Source: Arsenophonus sp052174455
Lineage (GTDB): Bacteria > Pseudomonadota > Gammaproteobacteria > Enterobacterales > Enterobacteriaceae
DNA length: 64,000 nt
Direction of reading: 5' to 3'
Assembly: GCA_052174455.1 (NCBI GenBank)
Contig: JBQMRP010000034.1
Location: 62,001-126,000 of the forward strand
Both the position numbers and the translations under genes were made by a program. Shown here piece after piece: positions 41,691 through 54,094 of the stretch; the first letter of the stretch is position 1, and each line of letters starts with the position of its first letter. The notes beneath the pieces are model-generated. The model was not told where the DNA came from. It ran no database searches and saw nothing but the letters and a program-made list of their open reading frames with translations.

Positions 41691-44600
41691 ATAATTACTT
41701 TAAAATTAGAATATATGTTAACCAGCTAATTTATAATTATATTCCTTACTTCTTGAGGTAAGTTTTCATTTCCTTTAACTTTACATAAAGTTTCTCTGAC
41801 TGCTATTCGTTATAAATTTTAACTACAAGATCGCTCGATTTTTTTTTCTGAAAAATTCAAAAGTGATTAATTATCCGAGTTTAGCAACTCCAGCAAAAAT
41901 ATATCTCTTCTCCTAAAAGAGATATTACTAGTTCCGTAATCAGTTCATTATTCATTCTTGATGAATCAGTCATTATAACTTGTATATCAAGTAGTTATGA
42001 TAATATTTGAGTACTTATTTCTTTTTTATCATTTACCAATCTAATTAATATTTATCACCTTACTTATTCTATTGTTTTTTAATAGAGTTAGGGTAATTAG
42101 TCATATTTTAGTAATAGATCATCATATATCAACTAAGCTATATATTATTTAAGTTCATCAACTCATAAAATTTTATATCACTTCTACTCGAGATTTTTAT
42201 ATCTAATTGATAAGTTTTTGCAGTATTCAACGATAAATTAAACATGATTGCAAATACTTTTTTCGTTAGTTTTTCAGATTTTCTGATAGATCAGAATTTT
42301 TTCTTCATAATTAATTGATAGAGGTAGATATATATAATCAGACTATTATCCTTAAATAACCATAAACTTACTAAATAAAATAAACATTAATAATAATCTA
42401 AAATTGTTATTAGAAAAATGATTCTCAACAATAAATTGCCTGCAGTTAATATGAAAAATTTAGATAAACCAAACGCTAAAATTAATAAAGGTAGATTTAT
42501 CTCCCTAAATTCAAGCATATAATCAAAAAAGTCTACTTAACCGTCCCGCAAAAGAGTGAAACACTTGGACTAAGTGACTTGAATTAAATAACAAAAAATA
42601 AATTAAACAAAAAAAACGAATAGTAAGCGTTTAGATCTATGACATGTTCTTTAACAAAAAAGGTATTAGTAAAATAAAATCTACAAAATTGATAGCAGGG
42701 AAGTTGCACTTGTAATTTGATGATAACTGAACATGAAGTTTATGCAAAGCAAAGTTGAGTTTCCTTTATGTATTGATCTTCTAAAAAATATGTTAATACA
42801 AGTGTACACAAACAGTAAATAACTAATAGATGAATTTGTAGTAAATACACGTTTCATATCTTAGTATAAATTTTCTTATTGAAAGATTTATTTATAAATA
42901 AATGCTCTCCAAGATTCTTGTGAATAGCATTCAAATACATTATTGCAACTAATCTCGAATAGGAATAATAAGATTAAGTTTACTAAAAACACTCAACTAA
43001 AGAAATCATTAATAATATGTGACGTAAACCCAAAGAACATAACACATATGACATGATATTGTAAACATTCTTTCGTTATTTAAAAATTAAGTAGATAGGA
43101 GGAGTGGTGTGTTGTGGCACACCCTGCTGACAGCAGCAATAATCTATATCTGCTAAAATTTATCTTTATATGATCAAGCACTGCTATTACAGCAGAAGAA
43201 AGTAGCATAAACATTCAAACTGAAAATGAAATTCTTTGGACGGAGGAATACTTAATAATCGAGAAATAAATGATTATACACTAAAAGTTGAATACTTATA
43301 GGAGAACTTGACTAATCTCTATATTGCTTAACTATTTTAGCTTAAATCAGGTAAGATATGATGCTTTATTTCTGGCACTAGAAACAACAAATAGCTTTAA
43401 TAATACACTATATGATATTATGCAAATAGCAGCATAAATTCTATATCTGATGCGCGATGTTGTAATATTTACTACGAGGTTCCAGTTTGATCCATTGGTA
43501 TAATGGAATGAATACAGAAGTATAAAATACACTGAGAAGAGGAATAATTACTGCGTCTCAATTTAGTTGCTTCATTACAAACTTTTATATAGGTTTAGTA
43601 AACCGAAAAAACGATACGTACTACATAGTTGTCTTGAGATTATCAAGGATAAAAAATCCAAATTCAGTTTCAATAATAAAAATATCCAACATGGTCATGA
43701 ACAAAAGCCCGATAGCTAGAATACTCTATAAGAGTACAAGGAAATTGATGTCACCATGGCGAATTTTCGCTTTTAATGATTATTGTAATAGTTCAGATAA
43801 ATTAATTAGAATAATGGTGTTATCGAAACTAAGTTCGTTACCGCTTCTGTACATTTTAAAAAATTGAAACGTAAAATTTTTAATCTAATTTACAAATGAA
43901 AATTGATAAACCACCTTAATTGTATAGCGCGTGATTGGATGGATTTCATTAGTTACTTCTTTGATCTTTTTCTAGAAGATAAACAACTCATCTTTCATCG
44001 TCTATTAATAGATAGACTATCAATATGATATAAATCAATTTCATCTGCAATAAAAGATTTTTTCTAATTTAATAGAAATATAATCAATGTCATGATTCAA
44101 TCATATGATTGATTTAGAGAAAGCATTTCATATAAAATTTATAGAAACACACCGGGATTTAAATTAGCAAAAAAGCAAATTGAATAGTTTTAAAATATAA
44201 ATACAGAACTTGTAATGGCATTTGGAATTGCTGTTAAACTGTTACTCTTAAAGTGTCAATTAAACATCAAAATAGATGATGAATTACCTATATTGACAAT
44301 TGCCATTATGTGAAGTCAACAATAACATTGTAAATAAATAATTTACGTTTTTAGCAACATCTTTTGCTCGTAAACGAAATAAAAAGGATTAAATGACTTG
44401 CAGTTAACGAGCGTAACCCATTTCATATGCCAAAAATATGCATTAAATAAACTCTTTGTTATTGATAATTCTAAAAACTTTAGACACAAACGAATACGGA
44501 TAACAAAAAACAAAATATAGAAATTAACTAAAATTAAACAAAATTTTAAAAAATTCACTGATAAATAATCCAGGGGTAATTCTTATTAAAATATGAAAGC

Positions 44601-45249
44601 GTCTCAAATATGTTTTTAAATTTATCTAGTGAACTAACATCAGAAAAAACAAAACAAGTTTACGATCTACGTAAATCAGAACCGGAACCGAAAATGAATA
44701 TAAACACAGTGATATTTTCTAGAAATCTTTCCAGTATAACTATACTACTCAGAAAATTTCAAACAGCAAGTTTAATTGCCACCACCTTTCTTGCCTATCA
44801 AGAAAGAATACGATGAACATGAAAATCCTTAAGTGTAATATCGAATGTTTGGTATCAAAACTAAAATTACCTATTTATCTGACTAGAAGAAACGAAATTA
44901 CCGTCATTATCTGGTATTTTTTTGAAAGTTAAATTAGCTAAAAATTGCCACAAGAAAAACAACTGCTGTTGTTCTAATTAACGAGATTAATTTTTCCAGT
45001 AAACAAGAAAATAAACTTCAGAAAATTAACTATTAGATAATTAAACTAGAAAATATAATATCAAAACAGTTTTATAATACCGATATTCATTTTTAAAATA
45101 AAAGATTTAACCAACACGCAATTCATACTTGAGCAGTCCCGACAATTTATTATATTTATAGCTAACACTATAATAAAAAAGTTTCAATTTAGGATCCCGA
45201 CTTATCAAGCAGATATATATCGCTAAGCAGTTTTTAGATTCATCATAAC
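41691..45249. other. 3.6 kb of unidentified decayed DNA
   Basis: Very AT-rich with dense stops on both strands. Short open stretches (43,634-43,867 plus; 44,343-44,558 minus; 44,610-44,816 plus) lack recognisable motifs. A GC-richer patch at 43,085-43,140 holds GGAGG and small palindromes. Position inside the integrase-to-tRNA interval suggests prophage origin (inference). Confidence 0.4.
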
Positions 45250-48200
45250 CAATGATGCATCCTTATAATAATGAAAGATAAGGACCTCTCCTCCCCTCCC
45301 CCCGCTAAGTTCTTGACTACCACTATGCTAACTCCCTGTTACATCTTTCCATTACCCGTATTAACATCGGGATCCGAGATTTAAAAACTTACTAAAAGGC
45401 AACTGCTATGATTATGCTATTCAAAACCAAAAATCACCTTAAGTTTATTAAAACCTTCTAAATCATTCTAGAATACTTAACTACCTTTTACGGCAAACGG
45501 TCGCTTACACGCCAAAATCGCTGCATCTTCACATTAATTTATTTAAAGATAGTCGCTCTTATTTTAAGTTAGTCGTATACCTGTGCGTAGAATTCATAAA
45601 GAGAAATTAACAGAGAATTATTAATATCTCAACTAATCAACAAGAAAAGATAAGACAAGAAATTAGTCATGAAATCTGAACTAGACTTATTAGAACGATA
45701 GAAGTGAGGAGATATATTTACGAGCACATTAACAAACATTCCTTTAGAACATGAGCTAATGCCTTAACTTTCTGAAAATATTGCCGTTTACGAGAAGATA
45801 TTAGTTATTTTTTAAGAAAATCGACAAATAAAAGAATTAAAAGATAGTTCATCTAAAACTAATTTTTCTGAAGAAAAATAATTTATAAGAGCTACGTCAT
45901 GACTAATGTTACCTTATCCCTATTTTAAATCAAAAATGAGGAACAAACCTTTCTCATGACTAAAATGATACTAATTTTACTCAGTGAAATAAAAAAATTA
46001 AAGACAAGACTACTACTTTTGTCAATTACGTTGAAGCAATATAAAATATTTGATATGATAAATAAACTTATTTTTTTGAATAAAAAATTTTATCGTATAA
46101 TTAATATACAGTTAGGAAAGTAACTGGTATTTACCATACTAATATCTTCAAGTTATTTTTCTATCTTTGCAGATATGAGTATGGTACTAAAAAAATCAAA
46201 ATGCGATAGCTATAAATAAAATTTATTATGATTGGAGTTTTAATAAATGTTTAGTTAAATTAACTAAACATTAACAAATTGGATAAAAGTTTCTAATACA
46301 CTTACATATTAACGCTGAAATGGCTAATATGAGTTTAGGTAAGTCAGCTAAATACAAAAGATTAAAAAAGACATATATTAAAACATAAACTACCATAAAT
46401 CCTCCCTTTAAAAAATTGAAATCACTTAATTTAAATTTGTAAAAATTTCTAGTTGGCTACTAAATTAGCCTTGGATTTTTGGCTACAGTATTATCACAAG
46501 GAATCAATAATCCGATTAAATTCTAAATGACGGTCACTCAATTTATTGAACTGTTATAGAAATACCGAAACAACAGACATCAGCCAAAAGAAATTATTAA
46601 CCTAGTATCACAAATCCCTAACAAAAACTCTTTGAATTGTAACAAACCGCATAAATCTAGTAACCAGACCCTCAATTTATCATTGATAACTTTTCCGAGA
46701 GGACTATAGATAACTCAAATGGCTAATTAAGCGAAGGATTATGTATGAACTACAATACAGAAATTACAATCATGCGTTAAAACTGTCAGACCTGAATTCA
46801 CTACCTAAACCACTGGAATACACGGTTTATCAGGAAAATAGAAACTATCTATGACAGGCACGGCATGTTTAAACAAGCGCTACCGCAAAATATTTCTTTC
46901 TAGTATAGGGATTAATACAAAAAGTAATGCCCTGCTTAGTTGACTAAAAGATTAACCTAGTTCGAACAATTTGAATAAGAGCAAGAAACACCGTAAACCT
47001 CGCAAGATTAAAATGTTCATAGATATTTGAATCTATTGTAACACTTTACCGAATGTTACTCCTGGATAACCAGGAGCCAATCAATCCTAATGCGCCCGTT
47101 GTTTAAAATCCTAACATTGATCTATGCAACCACATTTTCCTTAACTCCTGAATTGTAACGTCGGTTTATTGATATGCAAAAGGCGGTGTATAAAAGAAGA
47201 ATCATCTAGTACTAACGATTACGAAATACGTTATCAACAAGCATTAAAATTCAGCGTTATTTATAATAGCCATAAGGATTAAACGAGCATTTAAGTTAAG
47301 GTGTAGCAAAAGCGTTGAGAGTGTTCTGAGTTTAAAATTATCAAATGCTATACGTAACCTAACTTTCTCATTATCAAGAAAGTAGTGGTCAGTTTGGTAG
47401 TGTGGGCAGAAAAGATGATTTTAAATTTATCAACATGCGCTACAAGCACATGAAAGCAACGATACTCATTATCAATCTTCGCTGAATGAACTATCCAATT
47501 TATTTGAGAACAAGTAATTCATCACATGAACAACGAGGGAAGGGAACCCCCTAGTTTCACTTATGACATTCATATGATAGAGAGTACTGATCAGGCATGG
47601 AGTATGGATTCAACCATCAAACAGAAATCAATTTTAAGATTGATAAAATATCTATAGCGGCATTTTTAGCCAGTACACACCATCCCTATAAAAACCATTC
47701 TCTTCTCTATTAAAAAGTTATGATAGCATCCACTAGATGGATTTATTAATTTTATCTAGTACTAAAACATATTTACAAAAAAGCTAATTTCAATACGAGG
47801 ACATTAGCACACGCCAAATTAATAGATTTGTGAACCCCATATAGTGGAAAGAATTTTATTTTGAAAAAACATTAAATATTAATAAAAACGGTGGAATATT
47901 TATGTAAAACTCGAAGAAAGTTGAAATAACCCACCTTAGACCTCAATGCATGATTAACAAAGTTTACGATCTCCGTTATAGAAAAATTCCATATTGATTT
48001 AAACACTACGCTAATCAGCAAAACATAAAGATATTTTAAAGATAGGTGAAAAATACCTATTAAAATGTTTAAAACACTAGATACAAATTTGGTTTTAAAT
48101 TAGATATCCTTCCCGATAAAAAGTAACGCGGTATTCAAAAGGTTTTAACTGAACAGAAGAATGTGCTAAAATACGCTTGGAATAGCTAGATCAGCAACTT

Positions 48201-48480
48201 TTGCTATTTCTATACCATAAAAAAACAAGATCTTATTGCATTGGGTGAAGAAAGAGGCTGAACACAGAGCGTGGCAAATAGCATTTGATTATTGTGATGC
48301 TACTCATTAATACGTCTACAGCACAATTAAAGAATCATTAAAAACATCTAAGTGAAGTATGTTTTATCTCTGAAAAACAACTATCATTTTTTCCTGAAAA
48401 AAAGAAAAAAAGAAAAGCCAAGCAATAGAAAAGAAACGTGTTATTCATAGGCTTATTATAGCGAATACCTGAATTCAGGA
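45250..48480 (+). other. Decayed coding-like DNA, probable prophage genes
   Basis: Less AT-rich than its surroundings and with plus-strand coding texture. Examples are a GAGGAGATAT ribosome-binding-like site near 45,707 before a broken frame, a stretch near 46,740-47,540 rich in Gln/Asn/Ser, and a Lys/Glu-rich patch near 48,230-48,440. A C-run lies at 45,288-45,303. No family was identified; phage structural or DNA-injection genes are a possibility only. Confidence 0.35.
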
Positions 48481-50814
48481 TGACAAATACGTTCAAAAGA
48501 CGTAAACTATTAAAAATAGCATAAAGTATGAGTAAATATATGAATATTTTATCTAGTTTTATTTTCTATTCCTGCTCTCTCCAAATTTCCACTTGCCATG
48601 ATTCAATATCTTTATATAAATACATATAAGTTGAAACGCATATTGCGAATAAATAATTTTATTTCTTCAAAAATTTTGAATAATTATTTTCAAGTAATTT
48701 TACTATAAAACATCATTATTGAACTATCTTTCCACCAGGCTTTAGTGCCTATTAACGAGATAATTTAATACGAATTTTGCTAAGTAATAAAAATAAAAAA
48801 ATTTAAAACAACAATCGTAAATTATCAATAAGATTCGCCAGAAATTTATCTGTTAAAAACTTAAAGGTAAAGTTTCGGTATTTTGATGCAGATATTTATA
48901 CAATAAGATAAAACCTAATATAGAGAATTATTCTAAGTGCATACTTGATTATTTAACTTAGTAGGATATTTTAAATTAAAATAGACAAATTCTAGTGATA
49001 ATTGTTTAGAAAATTGATAATAATCATAGCACAAAAAATTGTAAATTGTATTCTAATAATTGATGAGTATTGTTAAATTATCGCTACCTAAAAATCATTA
49101 ATAAACTAATAAGATCAATCTCATTTAAAATCTAAGGTAACAAACGATAATTTTTTTAAATAACTAATATTTATTAACAGAAATTATTGCCATTTATCTA
49201 AATACTGTTAGACAATTCTATTGTCCTTTATAGTTATTGATCGCCAATCATACCATATTAAATCCTGTACATTGAACAGACAATGAAAAACAATCAAGCA
49301 ATATCTATTGCCATAGTTAAATAACTATCTTATTAAATTTCAGCAGATATTTTAAAACCAAGCGGTAATCTCATCTATTTTATAACGCAACATTAGTCGT
49401 TGATACAGAAATTATGATAAAAAATTGCATGAGAATGCAATCATATTATTTTGACTAAACCGTTTAGGTTATGGCGAAGATAGAAGAAAGATACTCTCTG
49501 TTTATTTTTCCCAGCACTGAGAAAATATTGTTAGCAGCGGCAAGTGCAGAGCAAAGAAAGTATAGTAAAAATGTGATGGCTTATGGCATTGAAACGTACT
49601 GAGTTAAAAAGTCTAAGTACTCAATCTACTGATTGAATATTTCATCACTGCAAAAATTAACTCAATATCATAAGCAAAGACATTTAACATTATATATGAA
49701 GCTATATGCACCGATATTAATTCTTGTGTTCTAAATGGCATCTACTACCGAACAAAATACAGTATAAATATTTGCAACAATTCTTTTGCAAAGAACAATA
49801 GAGAAAAATTAACGTTATCTCTCTCCAAAAATCAAAATTAACTGATTTGAGGCACGACGAACTTTAACGTGATTACTGTAAATTGATAATAATTATGACG
49901 AGCTTAAGCGATAATATTTGAAAACTTACGTTAATCTTTTTCTATTACCAAAATCGGTATCCGTATACCGATGTGTCTAACTTTCCACCCGTATTCTAGG
50001 TTTATATTGGTAAACATTCTTGTAAAGAACTAGCAGTCTTGCTTAAAGGAATTATTAATGCCAGTAACATATCATATTATGGAAAATTTCTTTATGGATT
50101 ATCCAGTTTGATAGTAAACAAGAAATAAATTAGGTCGACAAGCTTTCGGGGTAAAATTAGAAAAAAATAATTTTGTTAGGCTAAATAAAGAAAAATAGAA
50201 ATTTTATTCCTTAAATTAATAATAAAAGTATGATTTTTATGAAGCCATAAACATTCCCACAGAAGAAATATATTACATTATTTAACTACTAAAAAATAAT
50301 AAACTTATCTATAATAACATTAAAAATACATAATGGACATTACTTATAATGCTAGCGCAATAATATTTTTATGCGCCTTGCTATCCGCTTAGTGAAGCGA
50401 CAATAATTACTGGTATTACCCTAATCAGTTTTTACCGTTAAGCTCAATTAGCATTACCAGCATAAAGAATACTATTTCAAAACGAAATATGAAAAATGAT
50501 AATAATTAAAAATAACATGATAATAAGTAAGAATTAAAACTTAATTTATATCTTTTAAATGAAAACCTAGCAAATAATCAAAGTTTGAGCAGTATTTTAT
50601 TAGTAATAATTCAACGATATTATAATATCGTGGTGAGTGTATTATTACGAAAAGAAGGATTTTCTACTTTCAGAATTAAAATAACAGTCAATACGAAACC
50701 TTTTCAGGCCTGAAATATACAATATTGGCTTTAAACTACTAACTAACTTACTTATAATACCTTCTGAATTTTGTAAACGATTAATAACAATTACGAAAGA
50801 GCTGATGTATTAGC
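48481..50814. other. 2.3 kb of unidentified decayed DNA
   Basis: No gene recognised. A patch at 49,480-49,620 reads Lys-Ile-Leu-Leu-Ala-Ala-Ala-Ser-Ala-Glu-Gln-Arg-Lys and looks formerly coding. One perfect 8-bp inverted repeat (49,953-49,960 with 49,965-49,972) may be an old operator or terminator. Confidence 0.35.
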
Positions 50815-51240
50815 GTTTCTTGCCGGTCTTAATAAAGTAACAAAAAAAAGGAATGCTCTATAAAGTCGTATCGTGATGGTGTAGTGGTGACAGCGTGCTC
50901 ACAATGTATGTTACAACCATATCGATAAAGACGTTATGATAGGAGAAATTTATAACAGAGAAAATGCAACAAGTTAATGACTTGAAATTTGCAAATATTA
51001 TACTTTGCAGTTGAAGATTATGTCACTATTTCACTTACAAATTTGCTAAAATCCATCTTGATTTCATTTACTTAAAACATTGGCACTGTGACATTTACCA
51101 ATTCAACGGTACTCAAAAAGTTTAACGCTAGAAATATTCAAGAGATTAATGAAAAGAGCGCGAAAATAGAAGTACAATGAAGGAAAGGCATTATCAAACA
51201 GGCTAATTAACTACAAAAAAAATAGAAACGGAACTTTGTT
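50815..51240 (+). pseudogene. Phage lysozyme (GH24) remnant
   Basis: With frameshifts repaired, the plus strand follows lambdoid/P21-type endolysins. Glu-Gly-Met-Leu-Tyr-Lys then Tyr-Arg-Asp-Gly-Val near 50,850-50,885; Val-Cys-Tyr-Asn-His-Ile-Asp-Lys-Asp-Val near 50,905-50,935 (usual Cys-Tyr-Gly-His-Thr-Gly-Lys-Asp); then Tyr-Asn-Ile-Gly-Thr as Asn-Ile-Gly-Thr-Val near 51,075; and Ser-Thr-Val-Leu-Lys-Lys-Phe-Asn-Ala near 51,105-51,130. These enzymes cut peptidoglycan during phage lysis. The best evidence that the region is an old prophage. Confidence 0.75.
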
Positions 51241-51479
51241 TTAATCTAAATTAACTAAGCGGATCCAAGTCAAATAAGCTTTACTTATCCGTCCAAGGAG
51301 ATATTTATCTAGCGGCGCTGCGCAAAGAATCATATCGAATATAAACTATTTAAAATGAGTTCTTAAAGAAGTTAGTTAGTGCTTGTAAATTTTAAACAAG
51401 CTAACTTCTTGTGCTACAAAAGTTTATTTCAAAATGAAAGTGCAATAGAATACTCAAATTCTGTAGTACTCTACCTGCA

Positions 51480-51800
51480 CCCAAAAGATCCAGCATGAGC
51501 AGCCCTTAAAAGCAGGCGATACACTTTAGTGTTTTAGCAACTCAATAAACTGTATGCAGCATAAAATTATTATTTAATCTCTAAACTGGAAGATAAAGAA
51601 ATTTATTTTCATAATTTGATAGATTCAATTAACACCTCAACTCAGCAGATCGTTTTTTTCTTTCATATGATGAGTGCGTTGACAAAAATGGAACAGGAGC
51701 TGATTGTTAAATGTACTTAGACAGATTTAGCACTAATAATAATTAGAAACGGTGTAGGCATCGGGAAGCCACTCACAGAAGCGGTAGATTTTGTTCATTA
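51480..51800 (+). pseudogene. Serine recombinase (Hin/Gin/Pin-type invertase) remnant
   Basis: Near 51,660-51,715 the plus strand reads Phe-Phe-His-Met-Met-Ser-Ala-Leu-Thr-Lys-Met-Glu-Gln-Glu-Leu-Ile-Val, the well-known helix E region of DNA invertases (usually Met-Glu-Arg-Glu-Leu-Ile). Upstream, Leu-Lys-Ala-Gly-Asp near 51,512 and Ile-Asp-Ser-Ile-Asn-Thr-Ser near 51,622 fit the catalytic domain. Downstream Gly-Lys-Pro-Leu-Thr fits the linker to the DNA-binding domain. Catalytic Ser region not seen. Confidence 0.72.
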
Positions 51801-52599
51801 TCTGCTACACAGCAAGAACAGGCTAAAAATTACTTAACTATAGTCATAGCAGAAAATCTGGTATTATAATATGAGCTATTATTAGCCAGTATCTACAAAT
51901 ATTTGCCCAATTAATAAAAACACTCAATCAGATCAAGTTGACTCTGATAAAAATAATAGTATATCTATTTTTTCTCTCCTGAGAGTAAAATAGCTTTCTA
52001 TTTATCGACGTTTTGGCTTCATATTATTAAGAATTATATCGTCTTATTGTATCTATAAAAAGAACAACAATCATACAAATAAGACAGAATTAAAAATTGT
52101 GAAGAAACATGTAATATTATTTTCTATGTATTGAACTATTAAAATTTTTTGTGTATTATTAAGTATTTGCAATTAATGCTTATGTGTTGTTCGTTAAAAG
52201 AACGAGAGACTTAATTAAGTCAATCTCTATAAGAGAAAAACAGGATAAATACTAATTGTTAGTTTTAGTCGCTTTAAGTTAAAATTAAACAGACAAATTA
52301 CATTTGTTATTTAAAATAAATAAATCGGAAAAGTCATTATGACTGACTCTTACTTTAAGAAGAAATTCTTCCAAAGAAAGATTAAAAAATCCTACTCAAT
52401 TATAAATATTAATAACAGCATTACAAATGTGGATAAAACTTTAGTAAAACCTCCAGCATAAATTCAAAATTTGCTTCAGTTATTATCTTTATACAAGATA
52501 AGAATTTTTGCGTATGAAAAAAGGTAGTTTTAAACATTCCTGAAAGGAAAAAGAATCTTCAATTATTTTATTTCGCAAATATACAACATAAAGAATAAC

Positions 52600-53049
52600 T
52601 TATGTTTATAAATGTTTTCTGAACATGGAAATGCAGAAAGTTCTATAGCTATTTAAGTTTTATTTATGTAACTGGATACTTAGCAGCAAAAAAGAATTAG
52701 AACCGTTATCAATACCTACATTCTCAGAAGTAGGTATGCAGGTTATTGTAACTACACATAATGTTAACCGTAATTTAGATCCTAACAGCAAACTAGGTGC
52801 ATTATCTAGAGCTAACTAGTAGTCTGCAAGGAAATTGCGAGATGAAATAAATTTTCATGGCATTATTAGCACCAATTATATGCAAATTGGGAATCTCTCT
52901 CGGATACTTATAGATTAAGTGAAACATTAATTTTATATTTAGAAAATTATGCTGCTGCAATTGAACTTTTCATTCTCATATAAAATGATATGAGCTTGAA
53001 TTAAGCAGAATTAAAGTACTTATCAAATTATAATCTACCTAAAGAATAA
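52600..53049 (+). pseudogene. Glycoside hydrolase family 3 (NagZ-like) remnant
   Basis: Plus-strand frames give His-Gly-Asn-Ala-Glu-Ser near 52,624 (relic of Phe-Pro-Gly-His-Gly), then a 30-codon open stretch at about 52,730-52,815 with Val-Ile-Val-Thr-Thr-His-Asn-Val-Asn-Arg-Asn-Leu-Asp-Pro. It continues with Leu-Arg-Asp-Glu-Ile-Asn-Phe-His-Gly-Ile-Ile near 52,835-52,865 and Leu-Ser-Glu-Thr-Leu-Ile-Leu near 52,915. This order is typical of GH3 beta-N-acetylhexosaminidases, but the catalytic Asp region is mutated and frames shift. The GH3 N-terminal half is not traceable upstream (51,801-52,599). Confidence 0.65.
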
Positions 53050-53832
53050 ATTCTTACTATATACGTGCAAACATTACCAATATAACTCATATAATAATTA
53101 TATATAAATAAATCATAATTTGATTTTTTCTTAATAAGAATAGATATATTCAATTTACTTAAAGATACAGGATATAAATCTAGATAGTTTTATTTCAAGA
53201 GATTTCAACTATCCAACAGAAAAACACAAAAAGAAGTTTCTTACAGAGTTTTGTCGTGCATCTTTAAATTTAAAAACGTATATAATGAATTTTATTGTAT
53301 ATTTTAATAAAAATTCTCGAATAGAACAAAAATGGCCATGATAAAATATCATGGTATTATTACCAATTTTAGTTTTAAATATCGCTAGCAACATCATGCA
53401 CAAGATATTGAACACTCGGAACTACCACTAAAAATTAAGTTTATAATGAAGTCAAGTTAAATACATTAGCAACAACATACTAATTCTCCTTCATTAACAT
53501 CACCATAAACCCCATTCCTACAATTCATAGTCTCCCACCGCCTACTAATTATCATGACGAATAGTACAGTAGTTTAATTTAAAGAGAGGTTTATGAAAAT
53601 TACAATCGTTATCGAACTTAAAGAGAATGCGCCAGCTAACCGACAAAAATCATCAGAGACCACATTGTAGCGGATCTAGAAGAAAAAATTTCCTGCACAA
53701 CAGAAAAAGCTTAAATAGAATGCTTCTTGGATAGTTTAAATAGTCTATGAAGATCGGATAAATAAACTGTATCTGTTAGAAAATCTTATTTGTAACAGCA
53801 TCTATAAAATCTCTATAATATATTAATTTTAT
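53050..53832. other. Unidentified DNA next to tRNA-Arg
   Basis: About 780 bases. A possible small frame starts at 53,593 with Met-Lys-Ile-Thr-Ile-Val-Ile-Glu-Leu-Lys behind a GAGG, broken within 30 codons. The segment lies on the 3' side of the tRNA, where a prophage would have integrated. No duplicated tRNA end was found. Confidence 0.4.
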
Positions 53833-53909
53833 TGGCACGCCCTACAGGACTCGAACCTGTAACCAACGGCTTAGAAGACCGTTGCTCTATCCAGCTGAGC
53901 TAAGGGCGT
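53833..53909 (-). tRNA. argU: tRNA-Arg (anticodon TCT)
   Basis: 77 bases including an encoded CCA, on the minus strand. All arms pair: acceptor ACGCCCT with AGGGCGT, discriminator G, D-loop AGCTCAGCTGGATAGAGC, anticodon loop CTTCTAA giving TCT (reads AGA/AGG), and T-arm with GGTTCGAGTCC. It corresponds to E. coli argU, which also lies next to folD, except that the terminal G1-C72 pair is A-U here. AGA is a favoured Arg codon in AT-rich genomes, so it is likely essential. E. coli argU is a phage integration target. Confidence 0.96.
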
Positions 53910-54094
53910 TTAGAACGATTCTTATTTTTAGAAAAAATAATGTCGTTGAATTATACGGTTGTTAAGCATTGAGTCAACGTCTTTTTAGTGAAATCATATA
54001 TCTGCTCATTTTCTATCTATTAATAAAACTGACAGGATCACTTATTTCTGACAAAATATCAGTATCGCAATGTTTTTATGGATTTATAAAATAA

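Noticed and set aside
43634..44816. Three 68-77-codon ORFs as genes
   Set aside because: No motifs, no ribosome-binding sites of note and no recognisable homologue; expected by chance in AT-rich DNA.
50875..50930. tRNA-like stretch (ggtgtagtggt)
   Set aside because: No T-arm or acceptor pairing; it lies within the lysozyme relic's coding sequence.
51365..51415. Long imperfect hairpin as terminator
   Set aside because: Bulged stem without a T-tract; likely a chance AT-rich repeat after the lysozyme relic.
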